Shown one piece after another: positions 8,674 through 18,607 of a DNA stretch of 64,000 bases (position 1 is its first letter; each line of letters starts with the position of its first letter). Under the pieces are notes generated by a model, which saw nothing but the letters and a program-made list of their open reading frames with translations, was not told the DNA's origin and searched no databases. Source of the DNA: an uncultured Saprospiraceae bacterium (GTDB taxonomy: Bacteria; Bacteroidota; Bacteroidia; Chitinophagales; Saprospiraceae); the NCBI GenBank assembly GCA_937959115.1, contig CALGAW010000015.1:1-64000 (forward strand), read 5' to 3'. Position numbers and translations under genes: made by a program.

Positions 8674-11295
8674 GTGAAAATACCGATTTCCTGTACTGCT
8701 TTGCTAGTTCTTTTCTTTACTCTTTCCCTTAGTGCTTCTAAGGATTCTTTGATCTTAGTCGAACTTTATACCGCGAATAATGGATCTCCATTTGTGTGGG
8801 GATGGGATCTAAATCAGCCAATGAATACTTGGAACGGTGTACAATTGAATAGTAGTGGAGCGGTAGAAAGCCTTGTGCTGAATAACAAGCAGCTTACTGT
8901 AATCCCTAATAACGTTGAAGGTCTAACTGGATTGAAAACGTTGGATGTTAGGCAAAATCAAATCACTTTGTTTCCAGTCACGTTGACCAACCTAGATAGC
9001 CTTATTTATCTCGATCTATCGAATAATGAACTCTATTGGTTGCCTTCGGAAATAAGTCAATTAACCAATCTTAATCATTTATCACTTCATCACAATAATT
9101 TGACAGTTCTTCCAGAATCAATTGGGTTACTTTCAAAACTAAAGATACTGAAACTCAATCATAATGAACTATCCAAATTGCCAGATTCCATTGGGAACTT
9201 ATCTGTTCTAAAAACGTTGTTCCTTCAGAATAATCAATTGACAAACCTACCATCAAGCCTGCTAAATTTGAATTTGCTGTTTGACTTAAATGTGGGATCA
9301 AATCGTCTAAATTTTTCTGTTATTGAACAATTGGCAGCTAATGGTATTAACTTTTTCCTCTATGCACCTCAGGATACAATACCTACCTATCGGCTTGATT
9401 CGACCTATTTTGTCATTGTAGGAGGGACGATTGGGAATAACACATATACCTGGTTTAGAAACGACACCAGTCTTACTCCCACTGTAGGAGACAGTGCCAT
9501 TGTTCCATTGATGCCAGGGAACTATCATTGTCAAATCACGAACTCCTCAGCCCCAGGATTATCTCTCGTGAGTCAAAAATACTACCACAAATCAGGTAAC
9601 ATTGTAATGCCAGGAGATGCAGATGAGAACGGTATCGTAAATGCCTTAGATGTGTTGTATATCGGCACTGCTTATGGAAATACTGGCCCCTTTCGATCAA
9701 TGATATCTATTGCATGGAACGAGGAGCCATCAACAAATTGGAGCTCCAGTACTTATGGCGTCAATAGCAAACACCAGGATTGTAATGGAGACGGAACTGT
9801 AAACGATGCAGACTTTGGGGCAGTAACTGTCAATTTTGATTCAACTGGAACCACCCTTCAGATGCCTAATGCACCATCATTTCCATTTCAAAATAGTGGC
9901 AATACCAATCAGTTTAACCCTACTTCAGAAGCAGGATCTTCACCTTACTCTTTGAATACAAAGTTGGCAGCAGACAGTACTATCCTTATCAACACGCAAA
10001 CCTTTAGGCAGATTACCCTTGATTTATATATAGAACATGATAGTCTATCTGAAGTAGATCATGCAAATGGAATTGCACTCACTTACCAGCATCTTCAAGC
10101 TACCCCTGGAGTGAAAATTTATACAGATGCTACCAATTCCTCACTTGGCAATACTTCTGATCTGAGAATTGTAGAAGATATTGATACGCTTAATAACAAA
10201 CTTGATATAGGCATTTTTAATGTAGTAGATACGAGTACGTTGAATGGCCCTATTTTACAAATTATAATAGAAGAACTGTTAGCCGGTAAAAATCCTCCAA
10301 GTGGTTCTGTCTTTGCTGATATTTGTAACGTTTACCTTTCCGCATCCGATACCATTCTTCCTGTAAGAGGACAAACTATATTTTTATCGTCCTCGGTGTC
10401 TAGTAAAAATAAAAACCCATCAAATATAACTGCAATGGCAGCGGTTTCTCACTCCGATTGTGAGGAGTTGGGAGACATTTCAATATGGACCTTTCCAATT
10501 GATCAATATGTCTATGATTGGAGCAATGGAGACTCGACTCAGATAAGTGAAAATGTTGCTCCTGGATTTCTAGATGTATCGGTGAGTAATTCAGCAGATA
10601 CTGCATATTTAAACCTAGAGGTCCTGCAACCAGAAGACTGTTCTGGCCAATTTGAAACAACTACAAAATTATATTTAGAGGGTGCGCTAGACACTGTACA
10701 GTGGTTGCTCTCTGATGAACTTAGAAGGAAGGAGCTCCTGCCACTAGCTTCACCTTATCCGATTTCTGGAGAATATCCAGAGGAGCTCTTATTCCTAGAA
10801 GGCAAACAAGCAATTGTGGATTGGGTACTCCTTGAGATACGGGCAACCGACAATTTGTCTGAGTACTTGGATCGCAAGGCAGCACTTATTCGAAGAAGTG
10901 GGGAGATTGTGTCAACGGATGGCACTTCACCCGTGTCGTTTTTGCCGTTTGGGCGAGATTCAGTTTATCTGGTGATCAATCATCGCAACCATTTGCCAGT
11001 GATACACGGTCCAGTGTTGACTAGTTTGCCGTTGGCGGTTGATTTTACAGTGATGAACCCAGGGCCGATTGGTGTAGGCGTTAGTCAAAAGCAGATTGCA
11101 GGGCGATGGGCAATGCTGTCGGGAGATGTGGGAGACGACCGATCTATTGATGGTCTTGACCGATACTCCTGGTTTACTGAAAACGGTCTTTACAATAGTT
11201 ATTTAAAAGCGGATCTCAATTTTGACGGTCAGGTTACTGGCGCAGATAAGCTATTTTGGCTTGGAAACAATGGTTCATTTTCTGATGTCCGATAG
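8674..11295 (+). CDS. Secreted leucine-rich-repeat / dockerin-like protein with shared C-terminal module
   Basis: 873 residues starting at GTG; the start is supported by an immediate signal peptide (residues 1-21). Residues about 65-215 hold six to seven leucine-rich repeats of the LxxLxLxxNxLxxLP type. An Ig-like stretch (240-303) follows, then two dockerin-like calcium loops (about 313-392, GDADENGIVNALD and DCNGDGTVNDAD) and a cohesin-like beta region (about 420-570). The last 205 residues (from about 668; 10665-11292) form a module with LYLEGA, IVDWVLLEI, NHRNHLPV and two Asp-rich loops; it recurs in the proteins at 13510-15363 and 36622-38424. No classical T9SS C-terminal sorting domain is seen. 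The role is probably surface binding; the ligand is unknown. Confidence 0.8.
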   Translation: MKIPISCTALLVLFFTLSLSASKDSLILVELYTANNGSPFVWGWDLNQPMNTWNGVQLNSSGAVESLVLNNKQLTVIPNNVEGLTGLKTLDVRQNQITLFPVTLTNLDSLIYLDLSNNELYWLPSEISQLTNLNHLSLHHNNLTVLPESIGLLSKLKILKLNHNELSKLPDSIGNLSVLKTLFLQNNQLTNLPSSLLNLNLLFDLNVGSNRLNFSVIEQLAANGINFFLYAPQDTIPTYRLDSTYFVIVGGTIGNNTYTWFRNDTSLTPTVGDSAIVPLMPGNYHCQITNSSAPGLSLVSQKYYHKSGNIVMPGDADENGIVNALDVLYIGTAYGNTGPFRSMISIAWNEEPSTNWSSSTYGVNSKHQDCNGDGTVNDADFGAVTVNFDSTGTTLQMPNAPSFPFQNSGNTNQFNPTSEAGSSPYSLNTKLAADSTILINTQTFRQITLDLYIEHDSLSEVDHANGIALTYQHLQATPGVKIYTDATNSSLGNTSDLRIVEDIDTLNNKLDIGIFNVVDTSTLNGPILQIIIEELLAGKNPPSGSVFADICNVYLSASDTILPVRGQTIFLSSSVSSKNKNPSNITAMAAVSHSDCEELGDISIWTFPIDQYVYDWSNGDSTQISENVAPGFLDVSVSNSADTAYLNLEVLQPEDCSGQFETTTKLYLEGALDTVQWLLSDELRRKELLPLASPYPISGEYPEELLFLEGKQAIVDWVLLEIRATDNLSEYLDRKAALIRRSGEIVSTDGTSPVSFLPFGRDSVYLVINHRNHLPVIHGPVLTSLPLAVDFTVMNPGPIGVGVSQKQIAGRWAMLSGDVGDDRSIDGLDRYSWFTENGLYNSYLKADLNFDGQVTGADKLFWLGNNGSFSDVR

Positions 11296-11606
11296 GTGCA
11301 CAATGAGCATTAAATAACTCAATCCTTTTTTATGTAAATCAAAACTATTCTCCTTGTTCCTGTTCATTTATCAATTTCCAAACATTGAGCATTAATAATT
11401 AAGTTATTAACTCGAATTTGATCCGCACAATTTGGGCGTTTCATTTTTATCTAATGCTAGTTCTTCTTGATTAATATTATGATGAAGAAAAATAGGGGTA
11501 CTTTTGAAAGACATGAGGCTGGACTGGTACTTTACTTTCAAAAGTTAATTAATCATTAAATAAATCTATAACCATAATTAGGTACAGTATTTGACCATTT
11601 TATTCT
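11296..11606. other. Intergenic region with long inverted repeat
   Basis: No gene seen. It contains a perfect 11 bp inverted repeat, ACTTTTGAAAG at 11500-11510 and CTTTCAAAAGT at 11535-11545, with a 24 base loop and no T-run behind it, so it is not a standard terminator. A TTAATCATTAAA motif lies at 11549-11560, 46 bases before the next start codon. Confidence 0.6.
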
Positions 11607-13397
11607 ATGAGAGATACCTGTCTTCTTCTACTTGTCTTACTAGTAACTTTTGATTGTTACTCACAAAATGTTTTGACAAGTCATCATCATTTTAATGAGG
11701 TTGCTGTGTTTGTGGAAAAGGCAAATATAAGAGCGTCAAACTCTATTTCATCTGAGATAATAAGCACAGCAAGTCAAGGCGATATTTTGATCAATCATCA
11801 CCTTTGGAAAGCCGATTCATTAGAAGGTGTTCAAGGAAATTGGATCAAGGTTACCCACAATAAAAAGACTGGATTCATATGGAATCACTTGACAGCCAAT
11901 AGTGTGTTTAAGAGCCAACAATATTTAGATGATGTTTTTTTCGTAAGATCTAAAGAGAACCACATACTAGAGGTGAAGATTTTTAATGATAAACAATTCA
12001 AACACCTGTTTAGGTTTGAATTAAATTTCAATGAAAAAGAACTTACATTTTTAGGCGCAAAATCTCTTGGACAAACCTTCAATAGTAGTGGTAAGGATAT
12101 TATTGTTGTTTGCTATGCTCATATTGGTCGCCCAGAAATGAAGTATTTTAGTTGGGATGGTTTAAATCTAGAAGAATTTAACGGTGAGTTCAACGATGAG
12201 TCATTTGTTAGTTACAAGAGAGATTCCTCAGCTGTCATTGTTGGTGATTTTGTGAAATTTAGAGCAGCGCCCAACTTGCAATCCAAAACGATTAAAGTGT
12301 TAAGCCTAGGGGCAGTTGTAAATGAGTTAAAAGAATTTCATAAGGACACCGTAAATGGAAAACCAGGTTTATGGTCAAGGGTTACTTATGGGAAAAAGAA
12401 TGGTTATGTCTGGCGGGAATACCTTTCGGATTATTTCTTTTATTCTTACAAAGAAGATGATCTAATGTTTGCGTTACTACCCCATAAAATTCTAGCAATT
12501 AAGAACAAAAAGATAGTAGCAACGCATTCAAAAGATCTTTTTTCTCCTGATGGTGCTCACCCAAATGGAAACATGGGATTGGATGGAATTCAAGACATTA
12601 TTTCTTTATGTTACATGGCAGAAAGTTGCGGAGAAACAAGTGGGGACGATTATATTGGTTGGGATGGAAAACAGTTTTATGATTTTATCGATGGAACTGG
12701 TGTTGGTGATGGTGGTTTGTCCAATGGTTCAGACCTAACTTTTCCCAGTTATTTGAATGGAAAAAAAGGAGTCGTTAGCCAAAATAGATATGATGGCGAA
12801 ACGATTGATGTTCCTGGTGAAGAAGGCTATCAATTTGTTGCTGATATGAACCTGGATTTTGATTATTTTTTCAATGGAGATTCCTTAGAAATAATTCCCT
12901 CTACCTACACTAAAATTGCTGAGTATTTAGAGCAGGAAATTCCTGATTATGGAATCAATTCATTTAAAGAAGGAGATCTTAATCAAGATGGATATATGGA
13001 TGTAGTTCTATATGCTACGAGCACAAAAATGGATTATGGTGAACAAAACAAGAATAAATCTTTGGTAGCCATTTTGATGAACGATACTAGAGGAGATTAT
13101 CGATTGAAAACGTTCTCAAAAACACTCATTGAACATACTGAGAATAGACCGCTTACAGAAATAGAGATTCTGAAAGATGGATTTCAAATCAACATTTATT
13201 ATTCTGGATATTACAATGAGGACTATAACAATGATCAATATAAAATGGTTTATAAATATGAAAATGGCGAATTCTTCCTAAGAAAAGCAACGCATAGCTA
13301 TAAACCAGAAGGCGAGGATTATTGGGAACAAGAAGATTATTCTTACATTAAAAATAACATCTTGTTTAAGAATTCATATACGCCTGAAGAAGATTAG
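11607..13397 (+). CDS. Secreted protein with two bacterial SH3 domains and FG-GAP-like tail
   Basis: 596 residues with a signal peptide (MRDTCLLLLVLLVTFDCYSQ). Two bacterial SH3-like domains are visible: residues about 30-95 (ANIRASNS...GNWIKVTHNKKTGFIW) and about 205-275 (VKFRAAPN...LWSRVTYGKKNGYVW). Such domains bind cell-wall peptides or other short ligands. Near residue 455 a short calcium-loop motif DLNQDGYMDVVLYA resembles FG-GAP/VCBS repeats. No catalytic motif was recognised, so this is most likely an exported binding or sensing protein. It appears to be a single-gene unit; the neighbouring peroxidase starts 112 bases downstream. Confidence 0.7.
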   Translation: MRDTCLLLLVLLVTFDCYSQNVLTSHHHFNEVAVFVEKANIRASNSISSEIISTASQGDILINHHLWKADSLEGVQGNWIKVTHNKKTGFIWNHLTANSVFKSQQYLDDVFFVRSKENHILEVKIFNDKQFKHLFRFELNFNEKELTFLGAKSLGQTFNSSGKDIIVVCYAHIGRPEMKYFSWDGLNLEEFNGEFNDESFVSYKRDSSAVIVGDFVKFRAAPNLQSKTIKVLSLGAVVNELKEFHKDTVNGKPGLWSRVTYGKKNGYVWREYLSDYFFYSYKEDDLMFALLPHKILAIKNKKIVATHSKDLFSPDGAHPNGNMGLDGIQDIISLCYMAESCGETSGDDYIGWDGKQFYDFIDGTGVGDGGLSNGSDLTFPSYLNGKKGVVSQNRYDGETIDVPGEEGYQFVADMNLDFDYFFNGDSLEIIPSTYTKIAEYLEQEIPDYGINSFKEGDLNQDGYMDVVLYATSTKMDYGEQNKNKSLVAILMNDTRGDYRLKTFSKTLIEHTENRPLTEIEILKDGFQINIYYSGYYNEDYNNDQYKMVYKYENGEFFLRKATHSYKPEGEDYWEQEDYSYIKNNILFKNSYTPEED

Positions 13398-13509
13398 AAG
13401 CAATACAATATAAAATTATCATTTAGCGCAATTCCTTGTGTTTATTCTGAAGGATTATTATCTTATTGTTGTCAAAGTAAGTAACAATCATAAAAAATGT
13501 AGTTTAACT

Positions 13510-15363
13510 ATGCAGTATACAAAAGTTGCTTTTCTCGTCGTTGGAGTCTTGATTTTCCTTTCCTTTATGAAAGTTGAGAATAACGGAATTATTGATTTGT
13601 CTGCTTTGGATAACTATGCAAACCAACCCATCCCCAACTACATAAACAAAGACAACACCCCTGGGAATAATCCGATCACAGATGCCGCCGCAACCCTTGG
13701 AAGAGTATTGTTTTATGATAAAAAGTTGTCGGTAGATAATACCATCTCTTGTGCATCCTGCCATCAACAGGCATTCGCATTCAGTGACCCTGACATCGCA
13801 AGTACAGGGGTAAACGGAACCACTAATAGACACTCCATGAGACTCATCAATGCCAGATTTGGAGTCGAGCAACAATTCTTCTGGGATGAACGAGCTAACA
13901 ATCTTGAGGAACAAACCACTCAACCAATCCAAGACCATGCAGAAATGGGCTTTAGTGGAACAAATGGCGACCCAGACATAGATTCATTGATAAGCAAGAT
14001 GGAAGATGAATCATACTATCAAGATTTATTCACGTTCGTATATGGAGATAATCAAGTTACTGAACTCAGAATCCAACGTGCACTTGCACAATTCATTAGA
14101 AGTATTCAGTCATTTGATTCAAAATATGATGCAGGAAGGGCTGTTGTAAATAATCAGAATGCACCCTTTCCAAATTTCACACAGCAAGAAAATAACGGAA
14201 AAAATCTGTTTATGACACCACCTCAATTCAATAATCAAGGCGCACGTGTCGGAGGAGGAATTGGCTGTCAGGCTTGCCACGGGGCTCCTGAATTTGATAT
14301 TGTCCCCAATTCAAGAAACAATGGATTTGTAGGCGTCATAGGTGGACAAGGGCAAGACCTTAATAATGAACGGTCTCCTAGCTTAAGAGATATCTTCAAT
14401 ACAGCTGGGACTCTAAACTCGCCTTTAATGCACCAAGGTGTAACGTTTAATCAGGTGGTCAGTCACTACAATCTAATGCCAAACGTAAATAATCCGAACT
14501 TAGATAATAGATTGCGCCCTGGTGGTAACCCGCAACGTCTTAACATGACGAATGCTGAGCGCAGTGCGCTCGAAGCGTTTATTAAAACCCTTTCAGGAAC
14601 AAATGTATACACAGATCCTAAGTGGTCAGACCCGTTTGATCCAAATGGAGGCTTGGTCATTACTGGCACACCGCCACCGCCTGTTGCTTTTGTCCTTGCT
14701 GATGTAAGAGCAATGCTTGAAGGACCATTCACTGGGACCAATCTAATGGATGATGCACTAAGAGCCCAAAATCTAATTCCTATTACTGAGCCGTATACAG
14801 CGCTTGGACATACTCCAGTAAACCATCCTGGTGGGGAGTCAATCGTTGACTTGACCGTCTTAAATGTTACCGGACCTCGTGCAATTGTAGACTGGGTATT
14901 TGTTCAACTGTTAGATAAAAATGATCCCACAATTGTTCTAGCTACTCGGTCTGGCTTAGTTAGACGTGATGGGCGCATTGTTGACATGGATGGAAATGCC
15001 CCACTTCAGTTTGATAATGTTGGTCCGAATGACTATTATGTTGCAGTAGCCCACAGAAATCACTTAAGAGTGCACACCACAAACACTATGAATTTAAATG
15101 CAACGACTGCTGCTGTTGTCGGCTTTGTCAATCCACAAAACCCAATAGCACCCGCAGGAGCAATGACACTAATCAACAACCGCTTAGCATTGTGGGCAGG
15201 CGATGCATCAAATGATAACGTCATTAATTCAATTGATCGCAGCCAGATTTGGAATGCTCGAAATATAGTTGGTTATTCTCAAGAAGATGTAGAGTTAAAT
15301 GGTAGCTGTCAAGCAGGTGATCGAAGTATCAGTTGGAACAACAGAAACAGGATAGGTATGTAA
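13510..15363 (+). CDS. Di-heme cytochrome c peroxidase with shared C-terminal module
   Basis: Family CCP/MauG periplasmic or surface peroxidase that reduces hydrogen peroxide using two c-type hemes. The ATG at 13510 is preferred over an in-frame GTG at 13438 because it puts a signal segment (MQYTKVAFLVVGVLIFLSF) at the N-terminus. Heme sites are C81-A-S-C84-H85 and C253-Q-A-C256-H257 in the 617-residue numbering. The CCP part ends near residue 390; a proline-rich linker leads to the roughly 200-residue C-terminal module (14683-15360; MLEGPF, AIVDWVFVQL, AHRNHLRV, two Asp-rich loops) shared with the proteins at 8674-11295 and 36622-38424. Canonical CCPs lack such an extension, so this form is probably exported to the surface. 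Confidence 0.88.
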   Translation: MQYTKVAFLVVGVLIFLSFMKVENNGIIDLSALDNYANQPIPNYINKDNTPGNNPITDAAATLGRVLFYDKKLSVDNTISCASCHQQAFAFSDPDIASTGVNGTTNRHSMRLINARFGVEQQFFWDERANNLEEQTTQPIQDHAEMGFSGTNGDPDIDSLISKMEDESYYQDLFTFVYGDNQVTELRIQRALAQFIRSIQSFDSKYDAGRAVVNNQNAPFPNFTQQENNGKNLFMTPPQFNNQGARVGGGIGCQACHGAPEFDIVPNSRNNGFVGVIGGQGQDLNNERSPSLRDIFNTAGTLNSPLMHQGVTFNQVVSHYNLMPNVNNPNLDNRLRPGGNPQRLNMTNAERSALEAFIKTLSGTNVYTDPKWSDPFDPNGGLVITGTPPPPVAFVLADVRAMLEGPFTGTNLMDDALRAQNLIPITEPYTALGHTPVNHPGGESIVDLTVLNVTGPRAIVDWVFVQLLDKNDPTIVLATRSGLVRRDGRIVDMDGNAPLQFDNVGPNDYYVAVAHRNHLRVHTTNTMNLNATTAAVVGFVNPQNPIAPAGAMTLINNRLALWAGDASNDNVINSIDRSQIWNARNIVGYSQEDVELNGSCQAGDRSISWNNRNRIGM

Positions 15364-15384
15364 TTTCTGCGTCAAAATAGTGGG

Positions 15385-15430
15385 AAAGGATTAGGCAAGT
15401 ATTCGTTGATATAGTCCTTTTGTTCTTCTT
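15385..15430 (+). terminator. Probable terminator after the peroxidase gene
   Basis: Nine base-pair stem AAAGGATTA (15385-15393) with TAGTCCTTT (15412-15420), one G-U pair, an 18 base loop and a T-rich tail. The loop is long, so confidence is moderate. Confidence 0.45.
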
Positions 15431-15591
15431 TTTATAAAGGAATAAAATACATACCCAATAGCATGATTATTGATTGTGTCCCGTAAAGTTCTAATATTGG
15501 ACATTATTGAAAATCAATCAGGTCTAGGTGTGATAATAATTATTCATTCATATTTAATCATTAATAATTATTCAATTATTACCTTTACAAA

Positions 15592-17730
15592 ATGCGACCA
15601 GATTTTAAAAAGATAGATCCGTTATCTCCTTCAAAGAACCAAGGAGAATCAGATAGCCAATCCTACGAAACACCAGAACAAATCCTTGTAAAATCGAATT
15701 ACAATAAAAAGGATCTTGATGGTTTGACGCACTTAGACTTTGCAGCAGGTCTCCCACCATATCTAAATGGCCCATACAGCAGTATGTATACCGTCCGGCC
15801 TTGGACGATTCGGCAATATGCGGGGTTTTCAACAGCTGAAGAAAGCAACGCATTCTATAGAAGGAATCTAGCAGCCGGTCAAAAAGGACTCTCAGTTGCG
15901 TTTGACCTAGCCACACATCGAGGCTACGACTCTGACCACCCACGCGTAGAAGGAGATGTTGGGAAGGCAGGTGTTGCAATTGATAATGTGGAAGACATGA
16001 AGATACTGTTTGATCGTATTCCACTAGACAAAATGTCTGTTTCGATGACGATGAATGGAGCCGTCATTCCTATAATGGCGTTTTACATCGTTGCTGCAGA
16101 GGAACAAGGTGTTAGCAAAGAGCAGCTAAGTGGAACCATTCAAAATGATATACTCAAGGAATTTATGGTGCGAAACACTTATATCTATCCTCCAGGGCCA
16201 TCTATACAGATTATAGCAGATATTTTTGAATATACTTCTGAACACATGCCTCGCTTCAATTCTATTAGTGTAAGTGGATACCACATGCACGAAGCGGGCG
16301 CACCAGCTGATATTGAAATGGCATACACATTAGCTGATGGGCTTGAGTACATTCGTGCAGGATTAAAAGCAGGACTGAAAATTGATGACTTCGCACCTAG
16401 GATCTCTTTTTTCTGGGGCATTGGGATGAATCATTTTATGGAAATTGCAAAAATGCGTGCTGCTCGGATGCTTTGGGCGAAAATCGTAAAACAGTTTGAT
16501 CCTAAGAACCCTAAATCGATGGCACTTCGAACCCATTGTCAGACATCTGGCTGGAGTCTTACTGAGCAAGATCCCTACAATAATATAGGAAGGACGTGCA
16601 TAGAAGGGATGTCTGCAGTATTCGGAGGGACACAGTCTCTACATACGAATGCGCTAGATGAAGCCATTGCGTTGCCAACAGATTTCTCAGCAAAAATTGC
16701 GCGCGATACCCAAAAATATCTCCAACAAGAAACTGACATCACAAAAGCGGTAGATCCTTGGGCAGGTTCCTATTATGTAGAACGATTGACACATGAACTG
16801 GCGACACGTGCCTGGGCATTAATTGAGGAAGTAGAAGAACTCGGTGGTATGGCGAAAGCGATTGAAACGGGTATCCCCAAAATGAAAATAGAAGAAGCTG
16901 CTGCCCGCAAACAAGCTAGAATTGATAGCGGGAAAGATCAGATCATTGGAGTGAACGTCTTCCGTACACCTCCTGATGAAGATGAGTTTTTAGACATTCT
17001 CGAAGTCGATAATACTGCCGTACGGACCTCACAAGTTGAACGCCTAAATTCAATCAAGAAGAATCGAAACAAAGAATTAGTCAGCGCTGCATTAGAAGCG
17101 CTTGAAGCAGCTGCGAAATCTGGCAATGGCAATCTGTTAGAGCTTGCAGTTGAAGCTGCAAGACATCGTGCTACACTAGGCGAGATCTCTACGGCGCTTG
17201 AAACTGTTTTTGGCAGATATCAAGCAGTCACGCGTTCCATTTCTGGGGTTTACTCAAAAGAAATAGCTATGGACACAAATTTTAAGCAAGCACGGAATCT
17301 GGCCAACCAATTTGCAGAGTTGGCAGGCCGTAGGCCAAGAATCATGGTGGCTAAACTCGGACAGGATGGTCACGATCGAGGAGCTAAAGTCATCGCTACC
17401 AGTTTTGCAGATCTGGGTTTTGATGTTGATATCGGGCCATTGTTTCAAACACCTAAAGAGGCTGCACTACAAGCAATCGAAAATGATGTGCACATACTCG
17501 GAATCTCATCTCTGGCAGCTGGGCACAAAACGTTAGTTCCTCAGGTGATTGCAGAATTGACAAAACTAAAAAGAGAAGATATAATGGTGGTTGTCGGTGG
17601 CGTGATTCCAGTTCAAGATTATGAGTTTTTATATGAAAAGGGAGTGGTCGGTGTTTTCGGTCCTGGTACTGTTATCGCCGTAGCAGCCGCAAAAATTTTG
17701 GATGTTTTGCTTCAGATTTTAAAAAAGTAG
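15592..17730 (+). CDS. mutB: Methylmalonyl-CoA mutase large (catalytic) subunit
   Basis: 712 residues, normal for the alpha subunit. The enzyme interconverts succinyl-CoA and (R)-methylmalonyl-CoA using adenosylcobalamin. The N-terminal TIM barrel (about residues 30-545) includes the substrate motif [12 protein letters not shown], and the C-terminal cobalamin domain (about 575-705) has the DxHxxG signature D592-G-H594-DRG. It stands alone here, with the small subunit and chaperone meaB about 29 kb away (46456 and 48592), although mutA and mutB are often adjacent. A TTAATCATTAA motif at 15554-15564 precedes the start. Identification is secure; the genomic separation is the unusual point. Confidence 0.97.
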   Translation: MRPDFKKIDPLSPSKNQGESDSQSYETPEQILVKSNYNKKDLDGLTHLDFAAGLPPYLNGPYSSMYTVRPWTIRQYAGFSTAEESNAFYRRNLAAGQKGLSVAFDLATHRGYDSDHPRVEGDVGKAGVAIDNVEDMKILFDRIPLDKMSVSMTMNGAVIPIMAFYIVAAEEQGVSKEQLSGTIQNDILKEFMVRNTYIYPPGPSIQIIADIFEYTSEHMPRFNSISVSGYHMHEAGAPADIEMAYTLADGLEYIRAGLKAGLKIDDFAPRISFFWGIGMNHFMEIAKMRAARMLWAKIVKQFDPKNPKSMALRTHCQTSGWSLTEQDPYNNIGRTCIEGMSAVFGGTQSLHTNALDEAIALPTDFSAKIARDTQKYLQQETDITKAVDPWAGSYYVERLTHELATRAWALIEEVEELGGMAKAIETGIPKMKIEEAAARKQARIDSGKDQIIGVNVFRTPPDEDEFLDILEVDNTAVRTSQVERLNSIKKNRNKELVSAALEALEAAAKSGNGNLLELAVEAARHRATLGEISTALETVFGRYQAVTRSISGVYSKEIAMDTNFKQARNLANQFAELAGRRPRIMVAKLGQDGHDRGAKVIATSFADLGFDVDIGPLFQTPKEAALQAIENDVHILGISSLAAGHKTLVPQVIAELTKLKREDIMVVVGGVIPVQDYEFLYEKGVVGVFGPGTVIAVAAAKILDVLLQILKK

Positions 17731-18607
17731 TATATTTTTAATAATGAAAATAAATGATTCGTTATAGCAATGTTTAATATGTAAAGACCATTCTAGTAGT
17801 TTTTAAGATAAAACAACGTGTTGAACTAGGGCTAAATTGAAAAATAAAAAAAATGGGAATATAGATCTTTCTTCAATCGAAGTAGGGTGTAAAATTTGTT
17901 TTTAATATTAATTATTTCTATTTTTATCATAGACGAATTAGAATCAAATCCCAAAATAAAACCCGTTTATAAACCCAAATGCTTATGAATTGATAAACCC
18001 GAATACAAATCCTACCAGTTTTTTTATTCAAATAGTTATATAAATAATTCCTCGAAAACAGTTGTATTAAAATTAATTCACTGTTTATTGACATGTATAG
18101 TAAGTTCGAAACTAGGCCTAATTTTATGATTTTAGACTGTATTTAGGTCGACTAGTATTTTTAGTTCTAAGTTTATTCTTCACTTATATAAATTTCGACT
18201 TAGGGGAGTATAATAGTCGTTCCTACACAAGATTAATTGGAATTATTAAATATTACTAAAATTTTATTAGGACTCTGTAATCTACATGTAATCTTTGTCA
18301 AATAAATTATTTTAATTAATAATTTGTAATGTAAGCAGTTCATTGTTATATATTTAAAGTGTGGTATTTTTTTTATAATAAAATTATAACTACATTTACG
18401 TTAGCAAGTAAGTTTTATAACCCAAACTCAAATCCAAATGAATTTAACACCTACTGCACATGCGCCCCCCTATCTGTATTTATCATATTTCATTCCGGTG
18501 AAGCTACATACGTAGTGCGTAGTACCTTATTCTTAGTATAAATTCTTACTAAGGATAATCTTGTTATATACCTAAATCGAAACATAAACCAAATCAAATC
18601 CCTTGTC
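17731..18607. other. Long AT-rich leader region before the giant repeat gene
   Basis: 877 bp with no convincing gene; a possible 60-codon frame at 18359-18541 lacks any protein-like features. A 7 bp perfect inverted repeat, CTTAGTA at 18532-18538 and TACTAAG at 18547-18553, lies 54 bases before the start codon and could be an operator or mRNA hairpin. No clear promoter consensus was found. Confidence 0.5.

Noticed and set aside
13438-13509. Extended N-terminus of the peroxidase from a GTG
   Set aside because: It would place a non-signal segment before an otherwise good signal peptide starting at 13510.
18359-18541. 60-codon plus-strand frame in the long leader of the giant gene
   Set aside because: Starts at GTG in AT-rich DNA, mixed composition without domain, signal or conservation clue.
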